Program-made: the position numbers and the translations under genes | Notes under the pieces: model-generated | Told to the model about the DNA's origin: nothing | The model's input: the letters and a program-made list of their open reading frames with translations, nothing else | Database searches by the model: none | Part shown: piece by piece, positions 53,551 through 62,146 of the stretch | Numbering within the stretch: the stretch's first letter is position 1 | Layout: every line of letters begins with the position of its first letter | NCBI GenBank assembly: GCA_019635875.1 | Contig: JAHBYP010000003.1 | Span: 124,001 to 188,000 of the forward strand | Length of the DNA: 64,000 nucleotides | Reading direction: 5' to 3' | Source of the DNA: Alphaproteobacteria bacterium | Lineage (GTDB): Bacteria; Pseudomonadota; Alphaproteobacteria; Reyranellales; Reyranellaceae

Positions 53551-55401
53551 ATGAATGCGGATGTCCACGCGGGCTCGATCGGGAAGATCGAGATCGAGGG
53601 CCGCGACACCATCCCGAAGCTGTTCTGGCACCAGGTGCGCGCGCGCGACTCCAGGACGGCGTTCCGCGAGAAGACGCTTGGCATCTGGGGCTCGACCAGC
53701 TGGCGCGAGTATGGCGAGCGGGCGCGGGCGGTGGGCATGGGTCTGGTGTCTCTCGGCCTGGCGCGCGGCGATGTCGTCTCCATCCTCGCCGAAACCATCC
53801 CGGCGTGGCTCTACGCCGACATGGGCATCATGGGCGCCGGCGGCGTATCCAACGGCATCTATCCGACCGACGCGGCCAAGCAGGTCGAGTACATCCTCAA
53901 CGACAGCGCCTCGCGCTTCGTGTTCGTCGAGAACGAGGAGCAGCTCGACAAGTTCCTCGAGGTCCGCGCGCGCACGCCGCAGATCCGCAAGGCCTTCATA
54001 TTCGACATGGAGGGCCTGGCCGGGTTCAGCGACCCGCAGGTCATGCCGTTCGAGGAGCTGCTGAAGCTCGGCCGCGAGTACGACACGGCGCATCCCGGCA
54101 AGTGGGAGGAGCTGGTCGCCGCCTCGCGGGCGGAGGAGCTGGCGCTGCTGGTCTACACTTCCGGCACCACGGGGCCGCCCAAGGGCGCGATGCTGTCTCA
54201 CCGCAACGTTATCTTCCAGCTCAGCAACGCCGACGCCTTCATCCCCATGCGCGAGGGCGAGGAGCAGCTGGCGTTCCTGCCGCTGTGCCACGTGGCGGAG
54301 CGCACCTTCACCGCCTTCCTGCCGCTGCGCTCCGGCGCCATCGCCAACTTCGCCGAGAGCGTCGAGACGGTGCCGGACAACGTGCGCGAGGTGGCGCCGA
54401 CGACATTCTTCGCCGTGCCGCGCATCTGGGAGCGCTTCTATACCGGCATCGCCATCCGCATGAAGGAGGCGACCTGGATCGGCCGCACCGCCTATCGCTG
54501 GGCGCTCGGCGTCGGCATGAAGCTGGCCGAGACGAAGCTCGAGGGCCAGGAGCCCTCGGCGTGGCTGAAGCTGCAATACGCCGTCGCCGACTACTGCGTG
54601 CTCGACAACATCAAGCGCGCCATCGGCATGCACCGCGTGCGCTTCGCCGGGACCGGCGCCGCGCCGATCGCCCCCGACCTGATCCGCTGGTACCGCGCGC
54701 TGGGCATCGACATGCGCGAGGTCTACGGCCAGACCGAGAATTGCGGCCTGGCCACCGGCATGCCCGACCGCATCAAGCTCGGCACGGTGGGCGTGGCCGC
54801 GCCGCGCACCGAGCTCAAGCTCTCGCCCGAGGGTGAGATCGTGCTGCGCGGGCCGCATGTCTTCATGGGCTACCTGAACCAGCCGGAGAAGACCGCCGAG
54901 GCGCTGCGCGACGGCTGGCTGCACACCGGCGACGTCGGCACGATCGACAACGAGGGCTATGTCCGCATCACCGACCGGATGAAGGACATCATCATCACCG
55001 CCGGCGGCAAGAACATCACGCCCTCGGAGATCGAGAACCAGCTGAAGTTCTCGCCCTACATCTCCGACGCGGTGGTGGTGGGCGACCGGCGCAAGTTCCT
55101 GACCTGCCTGGTGATGATCGACTACGACAGCGTGTCGAAATTCGCCCAGGACAGCAACGTGCCGTTCACCGACTTCACCTCGCTCTGCCGCGCGCGCGAG
55201 GTGCAGGACCTGATCTGGTCGGAGATCGAGAAGGTCAACCAGGGATTCGCGCGGGTCGAGACGATCAAGAAGTTCAGGCTGCTCGAGCACCAGCTCACGG
55301 CGGAGGACGACGAGGTCACGCCGACCATGAAGCTCAAGCGCAAGTTCGTGAACGAGAAGTACAAGGGATTGATCGAAAGCATGTACGCGGAAGCCGCGTA
55401 G
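53551..55401 (+). CDS. Long-chain-type acyl-CoA synthetase (FadD15/FAA1-like)
   Basis: 616 residues, the longer ANL subgroup. LLVYTSGTTGPPKGAMLSH is the P-loop, FFAVPRIWERFYTGI and EVYGQTENCGL follow, and TGDVGTIDNEGYVRITDRMKD with AGGKNITPSEIEN is the hinge; KLKRKFVNEKY holds the C-terminal catalytic lysine. The FAA1-like order fits long-chain, aromatic or steroid acids. Location between livF and the binding protein gene suggests that the imported substrate is activated at once. Confidence 0.92.
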   Translation: MNADVHAGSIGKIEIEGRDTIPKLFWHQVRARDSRTAFREKTLGIWGSTSWREYGERARAVGMGLVSLGLARGDVVSILAETIPAWLYADMGIMGAGGVSNGIYPTDAAKQVEYILNDSASRFVFVENEEQLDKFLEVRARTPQIRKAFIFDMEGLAGFSDPQVMPFEELLKLGREYDTAHPGKWEELVAASRAEELALLVYTSGTTGPPKGAMLSHRNVIFQLSNADAFIPMREGEEQLAFLPLCHVAERTFTAFLPLRSGAIANFAESVETVPDNVREVAPTTFFAVPRIWERFYTGIAIRMKEATWIGRTAYRWALGVGMKLAETKLEGQEPSAWLKLQYAVADYCVLDNIKRAIGMHRVRFAGTGAAPIAPDLIRWYRALGIDMREVYGQTENCGLATGMPDRIKLGTVGVAAPRTELKLSPEGEIVLRGPHVFMGYLNQPEKTAEALRDGWLHTGDVGTIDNEGYVRITDRMKDIIITAGGKNITPSEIENQLKFSPYISDAVVVGDRRKFLTCLVMIDYDSVSKFAQDSNVPFTDFTSLCRAREVQDLIWSEIEKVNQGFARVETIKKFRLLEHQLTAEDDEVTPTMKLKRKFVNEKYKGLIESMYAEAA

Positions 55402-55445
55402 GTTCCCGCCCACAGGGGCTGTGTCAACAACGGGAGGAACAAGGG

Positions 55446-56612
55446 ATGCGTCAGAAACTGGCTATCGCTACGATCGCGGCGCTCGGCGCGGCGATCGCGA
55501 CGGGCGCGGCCGCGCAGACGCGCGGCGTCAGCAAGACCGAGATCACCCTGGGCATGCACACCGACCTGAGCGGCGTGGCGGCGACCTACGGCGTGTCGTC
55601 GTCGAACGCGGTGCGCATGCGCTTCGACGAGATCAACGCCGCCGGCGGCATCAACGGCCGCAAGATCAAGCTGATCATCGAGGATCAGGCCTACCAGGTG
55701 CCCAAGGCGGTGCAGGCCTGCAACAAGCTGATCAATCGCGACAACGTGTTCGCCTTCGTGGCCCCGCTGGGCACGCCGATGAACAACGCCTGCTTCAAGG
55801 ACCAGCTCGCGGCCAACGTGCCGAACCTGTTCCCGCTGTCGGCGGCGCGACAGATGTACGAGCCGTTCCACCGCCTGAAATTCTACGGCGCGGCCTCGTA
55901 CGTCGACCAGATGCGTTCGGCGGTCGACTACTTCGTCAAGCAGAAAGGCAAGAAGAAGATCTGCACGATGTACCAGGACACTGACTTCGGCAAGGAGGTG
56001 ATCGAGGGCGTCGAGCAGCAGGCCAAGAAGCTCGGCATCAAGGTCGTCGAGCACGCCGCCCACAAGCCGACCGATCAGGACTTCACCGCGCCGATCACCA
56101 AGCTCAGGGCGGCCGGCTGCGACCTGATCGCCATGGGCACCATCGTGCGCGACTCGATCGTGCCCTACAACACGGCGCGCAAGATGGGCTGGACCGATGT
56201 CGACTTCGTCGGCTCGGCCGCGGTCTATGATCTCGTGGTCGGCGCCGCGCAGGGCATGGATGGCTTCTACGGCATGGGGCTCACCGAGATGCCCTACGCA
56301 GACAGCCCGGTCGCCAGCGTCAAGAAGTTCGTCGCCGACTACAAGGCGAAGTACAACATCGATCCCAACATCGGCGCGGTCTACGGCTATGTCGCCGCCG
56401 ACCTCACGGTCGTCGGGCTCAAGAACGCCGGCGCCGACCTGACGCTCGACAGCTTCGTCAAGGGCCTGGAGTCGATCAAGGGCTACAAGGACATCTTCAA
56501 CGGCCCGGAGGTGAACTTCAGCGATAAGACCCGCCAGGGCGCCGCCTCGTCGTTCCTCGCGGTGGTCAAGGGCGGCCGCTGGACCCGCGTGACCGAGCCG
56601 CTCGGCTTCTGA
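55446..56612 (+). CDS. Periplasmic substrate-binding protein, Liv/Leu-type
   Basis: 388 residues with a cleavable signal peptide (MRQKLAIATIAALGAAIATGAAAQ) and mature start near TRGVSKTEITLGMHTDLSG. The type I periplasmic binding fold continues with ATYGVSSSNAVRMRFDEINAAGGI and DQAYQVPKAVQACNKLI. Related proteins bind branched-chain amino acids, amides or aromatic acids. It is the last gene before a strong terminator, so it likely ends the livH-M-G-F-synthetase operon. Confidence 0.92.
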   Translation: MRQKLAIATIAALGAAIATGAAAQTRGVSKTEITLGMHTDLSGVAATYGVSSSNAVRMRFDEINAAGGINGRKIKLIIEDQAYQVPKAVQACNKLINRDNVFAFVAPLGTPMNNACFKDQLAANVPNLFPLSAARQMYEPFHRLKFYGAASYVDQMRSAVDYFVKQKGKKKICTMYQDTDFGKEVIEGVEQQAKKLGIKVVEHAAHKPTDQDFTAPITKLRAAGCDLIAMGTIVRDSIVPYNTARKMGWTDVDFVGSAAVYDLVVGAAQGMDGFYGMGLTEMPYADSPVASVKKFVADYKAKYNIDPNIGAVYGYVAADLTVVGLKNAGADLTLDSFVKGLESIKGYKDIFNGPEVNFSDKTRQGAASSFLAVVKGGRWTRVTEPLGF

Positions 56613-56634
56613 CCGGCACGTTCCATCAAGCGAG

Positions 56635-56664
56635 AGGCCCGGGCATGTCCCGGGCCTTTTCTTT
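56635..56664 (+). terminator. Rho-independent terminator after the binding-protein gene
   Basis: A perfect 9-bp stem AGGCCCGGG/CCCGGGCCT with loop CATGT is followed by TTTTCTTTTCC. It lies 22 nt after the stop and separates the transport operon from the three SDR genes. Confidence 0.85.
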
Positions 56665-56719
56665 TCCCTGCCATCCTCCGCGCGGCTAATCTCCGCGCGA
56701 TCCCTGAAGGAGGAAAGGC

Positions 56720-57490
56720 ATGGCAGGTCGCGTCGCAGGCAAGGTCGCGCTCATCACCGGCGGCGCGTCGGGGCTGGGCCTGGCGACGGCCAGGCTGCTC
56801 GCCGGCGAAGGCGCGAAGGTGGTGATCACCGACGTGCAGAAGGACAAGGGGCCGAAGGCGGCGGCCGAGATCGGCGGCGAGGCGATGTTCCTCGAGCACG
56901 ACGTCACCAGCGAGTCGCGCTGGAAGGACGTCGTCGACGAGACGGTGAAGCGCTTCGGCCGGCTCAACGTGCTGGTGAACTCCGCCGGCATCGCCTGGCC
57001 GGACGGTTCGATCGAGAGCGTCAGCCTCGCCGACTTCAAGCGCATGATGAGCGTGAACTGCGAGGGCACGTTCCTGGGATGCCAGAACGCGATCCGCGTC
57101 ATGAAGGGAAACGGCCAGCCCTGCTCTATCGTCAACATCTCCTCCGTCGCCGGCCTGGTGAGCGGCTGGCAGATGGCGGCCTACTCGCCCTCCAAGGGCG
57201 CGGTGCGGCTGCTGACCAAGAGCGTGGCGCTGCACTGCGCGCGCGCCGGCTACGACATCCGCTGCAACTCGGTGCATCCCGCGTTCATCGACACGCCGAT
57301 GGTGCAGCAGGGCCTCGCCGCCGACACCGATCCCGACAAGGCGCGCAAGCGGCTGCTGCGCATGGTGCCGATGGGCAAGATCGGCGAGCCCGACGACATC
57401 GGCTACATGATCCTCTATCTCGCCTCGGACGAATCGAAGTTCACGACCGGCGCCGAGATGGTGGTCGACGGCGGCTGCACGGCGATGTGA
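56720..57490 (+). CDS. SDR oxidoreductase, first of three tandem paralogues
   Basis: 256 residues, classical SDR. ALITGGASGLGLATARLLAGEGAKVVITD binds NAD; NSAGIAWPD, serine in VNISSVAGLVSG, and YSPSKGAVRL with Tyr and Lys complete the active site. GGAGGAAAGGC precedes the ATG. The pattern is like 7-alpha-/3-beta-hydroxysteroid and cyclopentanol dehydrogenases. It lies after the binding-protein terminator and starts its own transcription unit with the next two. Confidence 0.9.
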   Translation: MAGRVAGKVALITGGASGLGLATARLLAGEGAKVVITDVQKDKGPKAAAEIGGEAMFLEHDVTSESRWKDVVDETVKRFGRLNVLVNSAGIAWPDGSIESVSLADFKRMMSVNCEGTFLGCQNAIRVMKGNGQPCSIVNISSVAGLVSGWQMAAYSPSKGAVRLLTKSVALHCARAGYDIRCNSVHPAFIDTPMVQQGLAADTDPDKARKRLLRMVPMGKIGEPDDIGYMILYLASDESKFTTGAEMVVDGGCTAM

Positions 57491-57497
57491 GGGGCAG

Positions 57498-58307
57498 ATG
57501 GCGGATCTCGACAACCGCGTCGCCATCGTCACCGGCGGCGCCTCGGGCATCGGCGCGGCGAGCTGCCGCCTGCTGGCGCGCGAGGGCGCCATCGTCGTGG
57601 TGGCCGACGTGCAGGACGATCTGGGCGAGAAGGTCGCGCGCGACATCGGCGGCACCTCCGTGTACCGCCGTCTCGACGTCACCCGCGAGGCCGACTGGCA
57701 GCGCGTCGTCGACGACACGCTGCAACGCTGCGGCCGGCTCGACATCCTGGTCAACAACGCCGGCATCTCCGGCGGCATGGGCAATATCGAGACCACCACG
57801 GTCGAGAACTGGGAGCGCGTGCACGCCATCAACCTCGACGGCGTCTTCCTCGGCTGCAAGCACGGTATCGGCGCGATGAAGCGCACCGGCCCGGCCAAGC
57901 CGGCGTCGCAGGGCGCGATCGTCAACATCTCCTCGATCGCCGGCATCGTCGGCGCCGCCGGACCCTGCGCCTATACCGCCAGCAAGGGCGCGGTGCGGCT
58001 GCTGACCAAGAGCGTGGCGCAGCATTGCGCCGAGAAGGGCTACGCCATCCGCTGCAACTCGGTGCATCCCGGCGGCATCGACACGCCGATCTTCAATCTG
58101 CTGTGGCAGGTCATGGGCCATGAGGCGGGCAAGGCCTTCATCGGCGCGCGCCATCCGATCGGCCACATGGGCGAGCCCGAGGACATCGCCGAGGCGGTGC
58201 TCTATCTCGCCTCCGACCGCTCGCGCTTCGTCACCGGCTCGGAGCTGGTGGCCGATGGCGGTATCACCTCAGGCATCCAGAGGACGGCGCTCAATGCCCC
58301 GCGTTGA
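57498..58307 (+). CDS. SDR oxidoreductase, second of three tandem paralogues
   Basis: 269 residues. VTGGASGIGAASCRLLAREGAIVVVADVQDD, NNAGISGGMGNIETT, serine in VNISSIAGIVGAAG and tyrosine/lysine in AYTASKGAVRL. It starts 7 nt after the first copy. The SVHPGGIDTPIF segment is shared in place among all three. It overlaps the next gene by 14 nt. Confidence 0.9.
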   Translation: MADLDNRVAIVTGGASGIGAASCRLLAREGAIVVVADVQDDLGEKVARDIGGTSVYRRLDVTREADWQRVVDDTLQRCGRLDILVNNAGISGGMGNIETTTVENWERVHAINLDGVFLGCKHGIGAMKRTGPAKPASQGAIVNISSIAGIVGAAGPCAYTASKGAVRLLTKSVAQHCAEKGYAIRCNSVHPGGIDTPIFNLLWQVMGHEAGKAFIGARHPIGHMGEPEDIAEAVLYLASDRSRFVTGSELVADGGITSGIQRTALNAPR

Positions 58308-59061
58308 CCAAAAGACGGTGATCGTCACCGGCGGCGCCTCGGGCATCGGCGCCGAGAGCGCGCGGCTGCTGGTGCGTGAGGGCGCCAGGGTCGTGATCGC
58401 CGACCTCAACGAGGCCGGCGGCGGCGCGCTGGCCGCCGAGCTGGGCGACGCCGCCCTCTTCTTTCGCCTCGACACCACGGTCGAGAGCGAGTGGCAGGCC
58501 TGCATCGCCGCCGCCCTGCAGCGCTTCGGCGGGCTGCACGGCGTGGTAAACGCCGCCGGCGTCGGTGTGGGCGGCGACGTCGAGGAGGCCTCGCTCGAGG
58601 ACTTCCAGCGCGTCTGCCGCATCAACGGGCTGGGCGTGTTCCTGGGCTGCAAGCACGGCGTGCTGGCGATGAAGGGCAATCCGCCCGACCGGCCGGGCTC
58701 GATCGTCAACATCTCCTCCGTCCTGGGCCTGCGCGGCATGGCGCGCGCGCCGGCCTATGCCGCCAGCAAGGGCGCCGTGCGCCTGCTGAGCAAGAATGTG
58801 GCGATCCATTGCGGCACCATGGGCTATCCGATCCGCTGCAACTCGGTGCATCCCGGCTGGATCGACACGCCGATGATCGCGCCGCGCCTGGCCATGACCA
58901 TCGACAACATGAGCGGCCGGCAATACCTCGAGAGCCTGCATCCGATGGGACGGCTGGGCCGGCCGGAGGAGATCGCCCGGCTGATCCTGTTCCTGATCTC
59001 CGACGAATCCTCGTTCAGCACCGGGGCGGAATTCGTGGCCGATGGCGGGGTGACGGCCTGA
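58294..59061 (+). CDS. SDR oxidoreductase, third of three tandem paralogues
   Basis: 255 residues. VTGGASGIGAESARLLVREGARVVIADLNEAG, NAAGVGVGGDVEEASLED, VNISSVLGLRGMA and AYAASKGAVRLL with Tyr and Lys. The ATG at 58294 lies inside the end of the previous gene, giving a 14-nt overlap and tight coupling. The three enzymes could catalyse successive or stereo-specific oxidations of a cyclic alcohol. Confidence 0.9.
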   Translation: MPRVDQKTVIVTGGASGIGAESARLLVREGARVVIADLNEAGGGALAAELGDAALFFRLDTTVESEWQACIAAALQRFGGLHGVVNAAGVGVGGDVEEASLEDFQRVCRINGLGVFLGCKHGVLAMKGNPPDRPGSIVNISSVLGLRGMARAPAYAASKGAVRLLSKNVAIHCGTMGYPIRCNSVHPGWIDTPMIAPRLAMTIDNMSGRQYLESLHPMGRLGRPEEIARLILFLISDESSFSTGAEFVADGGVTA

Positions 59062-59124
59062 GCCTTGCCCGCCGCCCGGCCGCGTGATACCGGGCGTCAT
59101 TCCCCCTCATTGCGAGAGAGCGTC

Positions 59125-59760
59125 ATGTTGCCAGCCAACATCCGTTTCGACGACGACGATGACGACGAGCCCGACAAGAAGGAGAAGATGGCCGAGCACG
59201 GTGAGGCGCGCGACAAGACCGCGGCGATCGAGGAGCGGCTGTTCAAGGCGCGCACCGTCCTGATCTACGGCGGCATCGACCAGAAGCTGGCACGGGAGGT
59301 CTCGGCGCGGCTGCTGGCGCTGCAATCGGCCGGCGACGATCCGATCACCGTCTACATCAACAGCCAGGGCGGCCACGTCGAATCGGGCGACACGATCTAC
59401 GACATGATCAAGTTCGTGAAGCCGGAGGTGCGGGTGGTGGGCACGGGCTGGGTCGCCAGCGCCGGCGCCCTGATCTACGCCGCGGCCAAGCGCGAGAACC
59501 GCTACAGCCTGCCCAACACCCGCTTCCTGCTGCACCAGCCCTCGGGCGGGGCGATGGGATCGGCCTCGGATTTCGCCATCCAGGCCAAGGAGATCCTGCG
59601 CATGCGCCGTCGGCTCAACGAGATCTTCGCCGCCGAGACCGGCCAGCCGCTGGAGCGCATCGAGAAGGACACGGAGCGCGACTACTGGATGAGCGCGCAG
59701 CAGGCAGTGGAATACGGCCTGGTCGGCAAGATCGTGCAGAACGCCACCCAGATCGCCTGA
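59125..59760 (+). CDS. ClpP-family serine protease, divergent paralogue
   Basis: 211 residues. Catalytic serine in [11 protein letters not shown], histidine in [10 protein letters not shown] and aspartate near [20 protein letters not shown]. These differ from housekeeping ClpP (usually GQAASMGA / RxMIHQP). The N-terminus [22 protein letters not shown] is acidic and should be disordered. No clpX lies next to it, so this is likely an accessory paralogue. It may degrade or process specific proteins. A terminator follows the gene. Confidence 0.9.
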   Translation: MLPANIRFDDDDDDEPDKKEKMAEHGEARDKTAAIEERLFKARTVLIYGGIDQKLAREVSARLLALQSAGDDPITVYINSQGGHVESGDTIYDMIKFVKPEVRVVGTGWVASAGALIYAAAKRENRYSLPNTRFLLHQPSGGAMGSASDFAIQAKEILRMRRRLNEIFAAETGQPLERIEKDTERDYWMSAQQAVEYGLVGKIVQNATQIA

Positions 59761-59789
59761 GCGCGGGGCGGCCCAACGACAGATACCGG

Positions 59790-59813
59790 CGGCCGGCGAT
59801 CAGCCGGCCGTTT
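59790..59813 (+). terminator. Candidate terminator after the clpP-like gene
   Basis: A 7-bp stem CGGCCGG/CCGGCCG with a 7-nt loop is followed by TTTCCGTTTC. It lies 30 nt after the stop and just before the convergent small ORF. Confidence 0.6.
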
Positions 59814-59837
59814 CCGTTTCGGGGTCGGCCTGAACGC

Positions 59838-59963
59838 TCAGGCGATGGTGATCACGCGCAGCGAGGCGGGCACGGCGAGCATCACGAACGCCAGCGCAAT
59901 GCCGATTTCGACGAACGGCGTGACGAACCTGCGGACCTTGGGTGCGTCGGCGGCGACGAACAT
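59838..59963 (-). CDS. Small hydrophobic protein of 41 residues, unknown function
   Basis: Reads MFVAADAPKVRRFVTPFVEI followed by a helix-length hydrophobic stretch (GIALAFVMLAVPASL) and a short tail. GGAGAGAG lies 4-9 nt before the ATG at 59963, a good Shine-Dalgarno. Likely an inner-membrane protein with the basic residues (KVRR) on the cytoplasmic side. It is convergent with the clpP-like gene, which has its terminator just before it. It could still be a chance frame. Confidence 0.5.
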   Translation of the reverse strand: MFVAADAPKVRRFVTPFVEIGIALAFVMLAVPASLRVITIA

Positions 59964-60323
59964 CGTCTCTCTCCAAATATATGCGGTCGACAATGCGCGC
60001 CTGGGCCGGGGGAGCGGACGCGTCCTTCTTTTCATCAGGTGGCGCCGCACGGTGGGAAATCCGCAGGAGCGTCACCGGTCGACATCGATCAGCCCAGCCA
60101 ATCTCCGTCTTACCAATGCATAAACTGCTCCCGCTAAAGCGGACTGTCAATTGGATTCACACAGTCATTGAAAATATAACCGTGTATAAACAGTATGTTA
60201 CAGTCATTTGGTAAAGTGGCATTTTGGGTGACGGTTCATGGACACCTCAAAAAGTTCATTGAATTCAATGTATTATGACGATTATTTAACGATTGATCTT
60301 GGAAGCTTCGTGCGCCGCCTAGG
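59964..60323. other. AT-rich intergenic island
   Basis: This 360-bp gap holds no convincing gene and is much richer in A and T than flanking sequence from about 60110 to 60300. It contains a perfect 14-nt palindrome CATTGAATTCAATG at 60257-60270 and two copies of ACAGTCATT (near 60160 and 60199). Possible regulatory region or remnant of foreign DNA. Confidence 0.6.
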
Positions 60324-60327
60324 CTAA
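60238..60327 (+). CDS. Possible 29-residue peptide in the AT-rich island
   Basis: ATG at 60238 opens MDTSKSSLNSMYYDDYLTID and ends LGSFVRRLG, with GGGTGA about 5 nt upstream. Its last codons overlap the stop of the convergent SDR gene. Composition differs from neighbours. It may be a chance frame or a remnant; no family is recognised. Confidence 0.2.
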   Translation: MDTSKSSLNSMYYDDYLTIDLGSFVRRLG

Positions 60328-61094
60328 CTCGCAATGGTCACGCCGGCATCGGCGATGATCGTCTGACCGGTGATGAAGGCGCCGGCCTTGGAGGCCAGCA
60401 GCACGGCGATGCCGCCGATGTCCTCGGGCTCGCCGATGCGGCGCAGCGGCGCCGACTGCAGGCGCTTGTTGAGGTAGGCCGGATCGTCCCACAGCGCCTT
60501 GGCGAAGTCGGTCTTCACCAGGCCCGGCGCGATGGTGTTGATGCGGATGTTGTCCGGCCCCAACTCGATGGCGAGGTTGCGCGCCAGCTGCATGTCGGCG
60601 GCCTTGGAGATGCCGTAGGCGCCGATCACCGGCGTGCCGCGCACGCCGCCGATCGACGAGACGATGATGATCGCGCCGTCCTTCTTGGCCCGCATGTCGG
60701 GCAGGCACTGCGTGATCAGCCAGATGTTCGACAGGATGTTGTTCTGCATGATCTTCATGAAGGCGTCGTCGGGCATTTTCTCGGTCGGCCCGTAATACGG
60801 GTTGGTCGCGGCGTTGCAGACCAGGATGTCGATCGGCCCGAGCTGCCTGCGGGCCTGCGCGATCAGGTTCTCGCACTGCGCCTTGTCGGAGATGTTGCAG
60901 GCGATGGCCACCGCCTGGCCGCCCGCCTCGTTGATCCTGGCGGCCACCTCCTCGCAGGCCGGCAGCTTGCGGCTGGAGATCACCACTTTGGCGCCCTGCA
61001 GCGCGAGTTGCTCGGCGATCGACCTGCCGATGCCCTTGCTCGAGCCGGTGACGACGGCGACCTTGCCGGTGAGGTCGAAAAGCGGCGACGCCAT
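60324..61094 (-). CDS. SDR oxidoreductase, FabG-like
   Basis: 256 residues. VTGSSKGIGRSIAEQLALQGAKVVISSRK binds NADP (note the SRK arginine after the second strand), NAATNPYYG, serine in IVSSIGGVRG and tyrosine/lysine in AYGISKAADMQL. The PYYGPTEKMPDD and TDFAKALWDDP segments are typical of the DHRS4-like dehydrogenases. GGAGG 8 nt before the ATG at 61094. Divergent from the methyltransferase gene. Confidence 0.9.
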   Translation of the reverse strand: MASPLFDLTGKVAVVTGSSKGIGRSIAEQLALQGAKVVISSRKLPACEEVAARINEAGGQAVAIACNISDKAQCENLIAQARRQLGPIDILVCNAATNPYYGPTEKMPDDAFMKIMQNNILSNIWLITQCLPDMRAKKDGAIIIVSSIGGVRGTPVIGAYGISKAADMQLARNLAIELGPDNIRINTIAPGLVKTDFAKALWDDPAYLNKRLQSAPLRRIGEPEDIGGIAVLLASKAGAFITGQTIIADAGVTIAS

Positions 61095-61248
61095 GGGATT
61101 GCCTCCGGGTGACGAAACGGCGCGCAAGGTGGCGTGGCGACAGCCCGGCGGCAAGCGCGCGTGGCTGTGCGGTTCGTCAGGCGAACGTCGCTTGCCTGCC
61201 GCCCGGCGACGTGCTGCAACAGGCACGCTCCGTCCACGGAGGCCGCCA

Positions 61249-62058
61249 ATGACGACAGGCGATACGCTGTTCGCGGGCTCGATCCCCGCGCTCTACGACC
61301 GCTTCATGGGCCCGATGCTGTTTCGGCCCTATGCCGCGGATCTGGCCCACCGCCTTGCCGACCTCAAGGGCGGCCGGCTGCTGGAGACCGCGGCCGGCAC
61401 CGGCATCGTCACCGAGACCTTGGTCGCGGCGCTGCCGTCGGCGGTCGAGATCGTCGCCACCGACCTGAACCAGGCGATGGTCGACTTCGCGGCCACCAAG
61501 ACCGGCATCATGCGCGCCCAGCTGCGGCGGGCCGATGCGCTGTCGCTGCCCTTCGACGACGGCAGCTTCGACGTCGTCGTCTGCCAGTTCGGCGTGATGT
61601 TCTTCCCCGACCGCGTCGCCGGCTATCGCGAGGCCAGGCGCGTGCTGAAGCCCGGCGGCCGCTTCCTGTTCAACGCCTGGGACAGCTTGGCGCACAATCC
61701 GCTGCCGGCGCTGCTGACCGAGACGCTGGCTACCCGCTTCGCCGCCGATCCGCCGCGCTTCTTCGAGCGTACGCCGCACGGCTACCACGATGTCGATCGG
61801 ATCCGCGCCGATCTCGGTGCCGCGGGCTTCGCCCGTATCGCCATCGACACGGTCAGCCTGCCCAGCTGCGCCGACAGCGCGCGCGAGGCGGCGACCGGCT
61901 TCTGCCAGGGCTCGCCGCTGCGCGGCGAGATCGAGGCGCGCGCGCCGGACGGGCTGCAGGCCGCCACCGACGCGGTCGCCGACGCCCTGGCCGCGCGCTA
62001 CGGCTCGGGTGCGATCGAGGCGCCGATGCGGGCGCATGTCGTCACCGCGCGGCCGTAG
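61249..62058 (+). CDS. Class I SAM-dependent methyltransferase
   Basis: 269 residues. LLETAAGTGIVTETLVAALP is motif I and VEIVATDLNQAMVDFA motif II; SFDVVVCQFGVMFFPDR and RRVLKPGGRFLFNAWDS follow. This is the UbiE/Methyltransf_11 pattern; the target cannot be assigned. ACGGAGG 6 nt before the ATG supports the start. A family A repeat follows. Confidence 0.89.
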   Translation: MTTGDTLFAGSIPALYDRFMGPMLFRPYAADLAHRLADLKGGRLLETAAGTGIVTETLVAALPSAVEIVATDLNQAMVDFAATKTGIMRAQLRRADALSLPFDDGSFDVVVCQFGVMFFPDRVAGYREARRVLKPGGRFLFNAWDSLAHNPLPALLTETLATRFAADPPRFFERTPHGYHDVDRIRADLGAAGFARIAIDTVSLPSCADSAREAATGFCQGSPLRGEIEARAPDGLQAATDAVADALAARYGSGAIEAPMRAHVVTARP

Positions 62059-62069
62059 AGCCTTACTGC

Positions 62070-62135
62070 TGTCATTCCGAGCGTAGCGAGGAATCCAGTC
62101 GCTTCCCTGGATTCCTCGCTGCGCTCGGAATGACA
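62070..62135. repeat. Family A palindrome, copy A12
   Basis: Arms TGTCATTCCGAGCGTAGCGA... and ...CTCGCTGCGCTCGGAATGAC pair nearly perfectly. It lies between the convergent methyltransferase and acyl-CoA dehydrogenase genes. Confidence 0.9.
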
Positions 62136-62146
62136 AGAGGTCCCCA

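Noticed and set aside
52483..55413. A 976-codon minus-strand frame across livF and the acyl-CoA synthetase
   Set aside because: It is antisense to two clearly conserved genes and has no recognisable motif.
59942..60214. A 90-codon plus-strand frame in the AT-rich gap
   Set aside because: It starts antisense to the small membrane ORF, has no Shine-Dalgarno and crosses the composition break.
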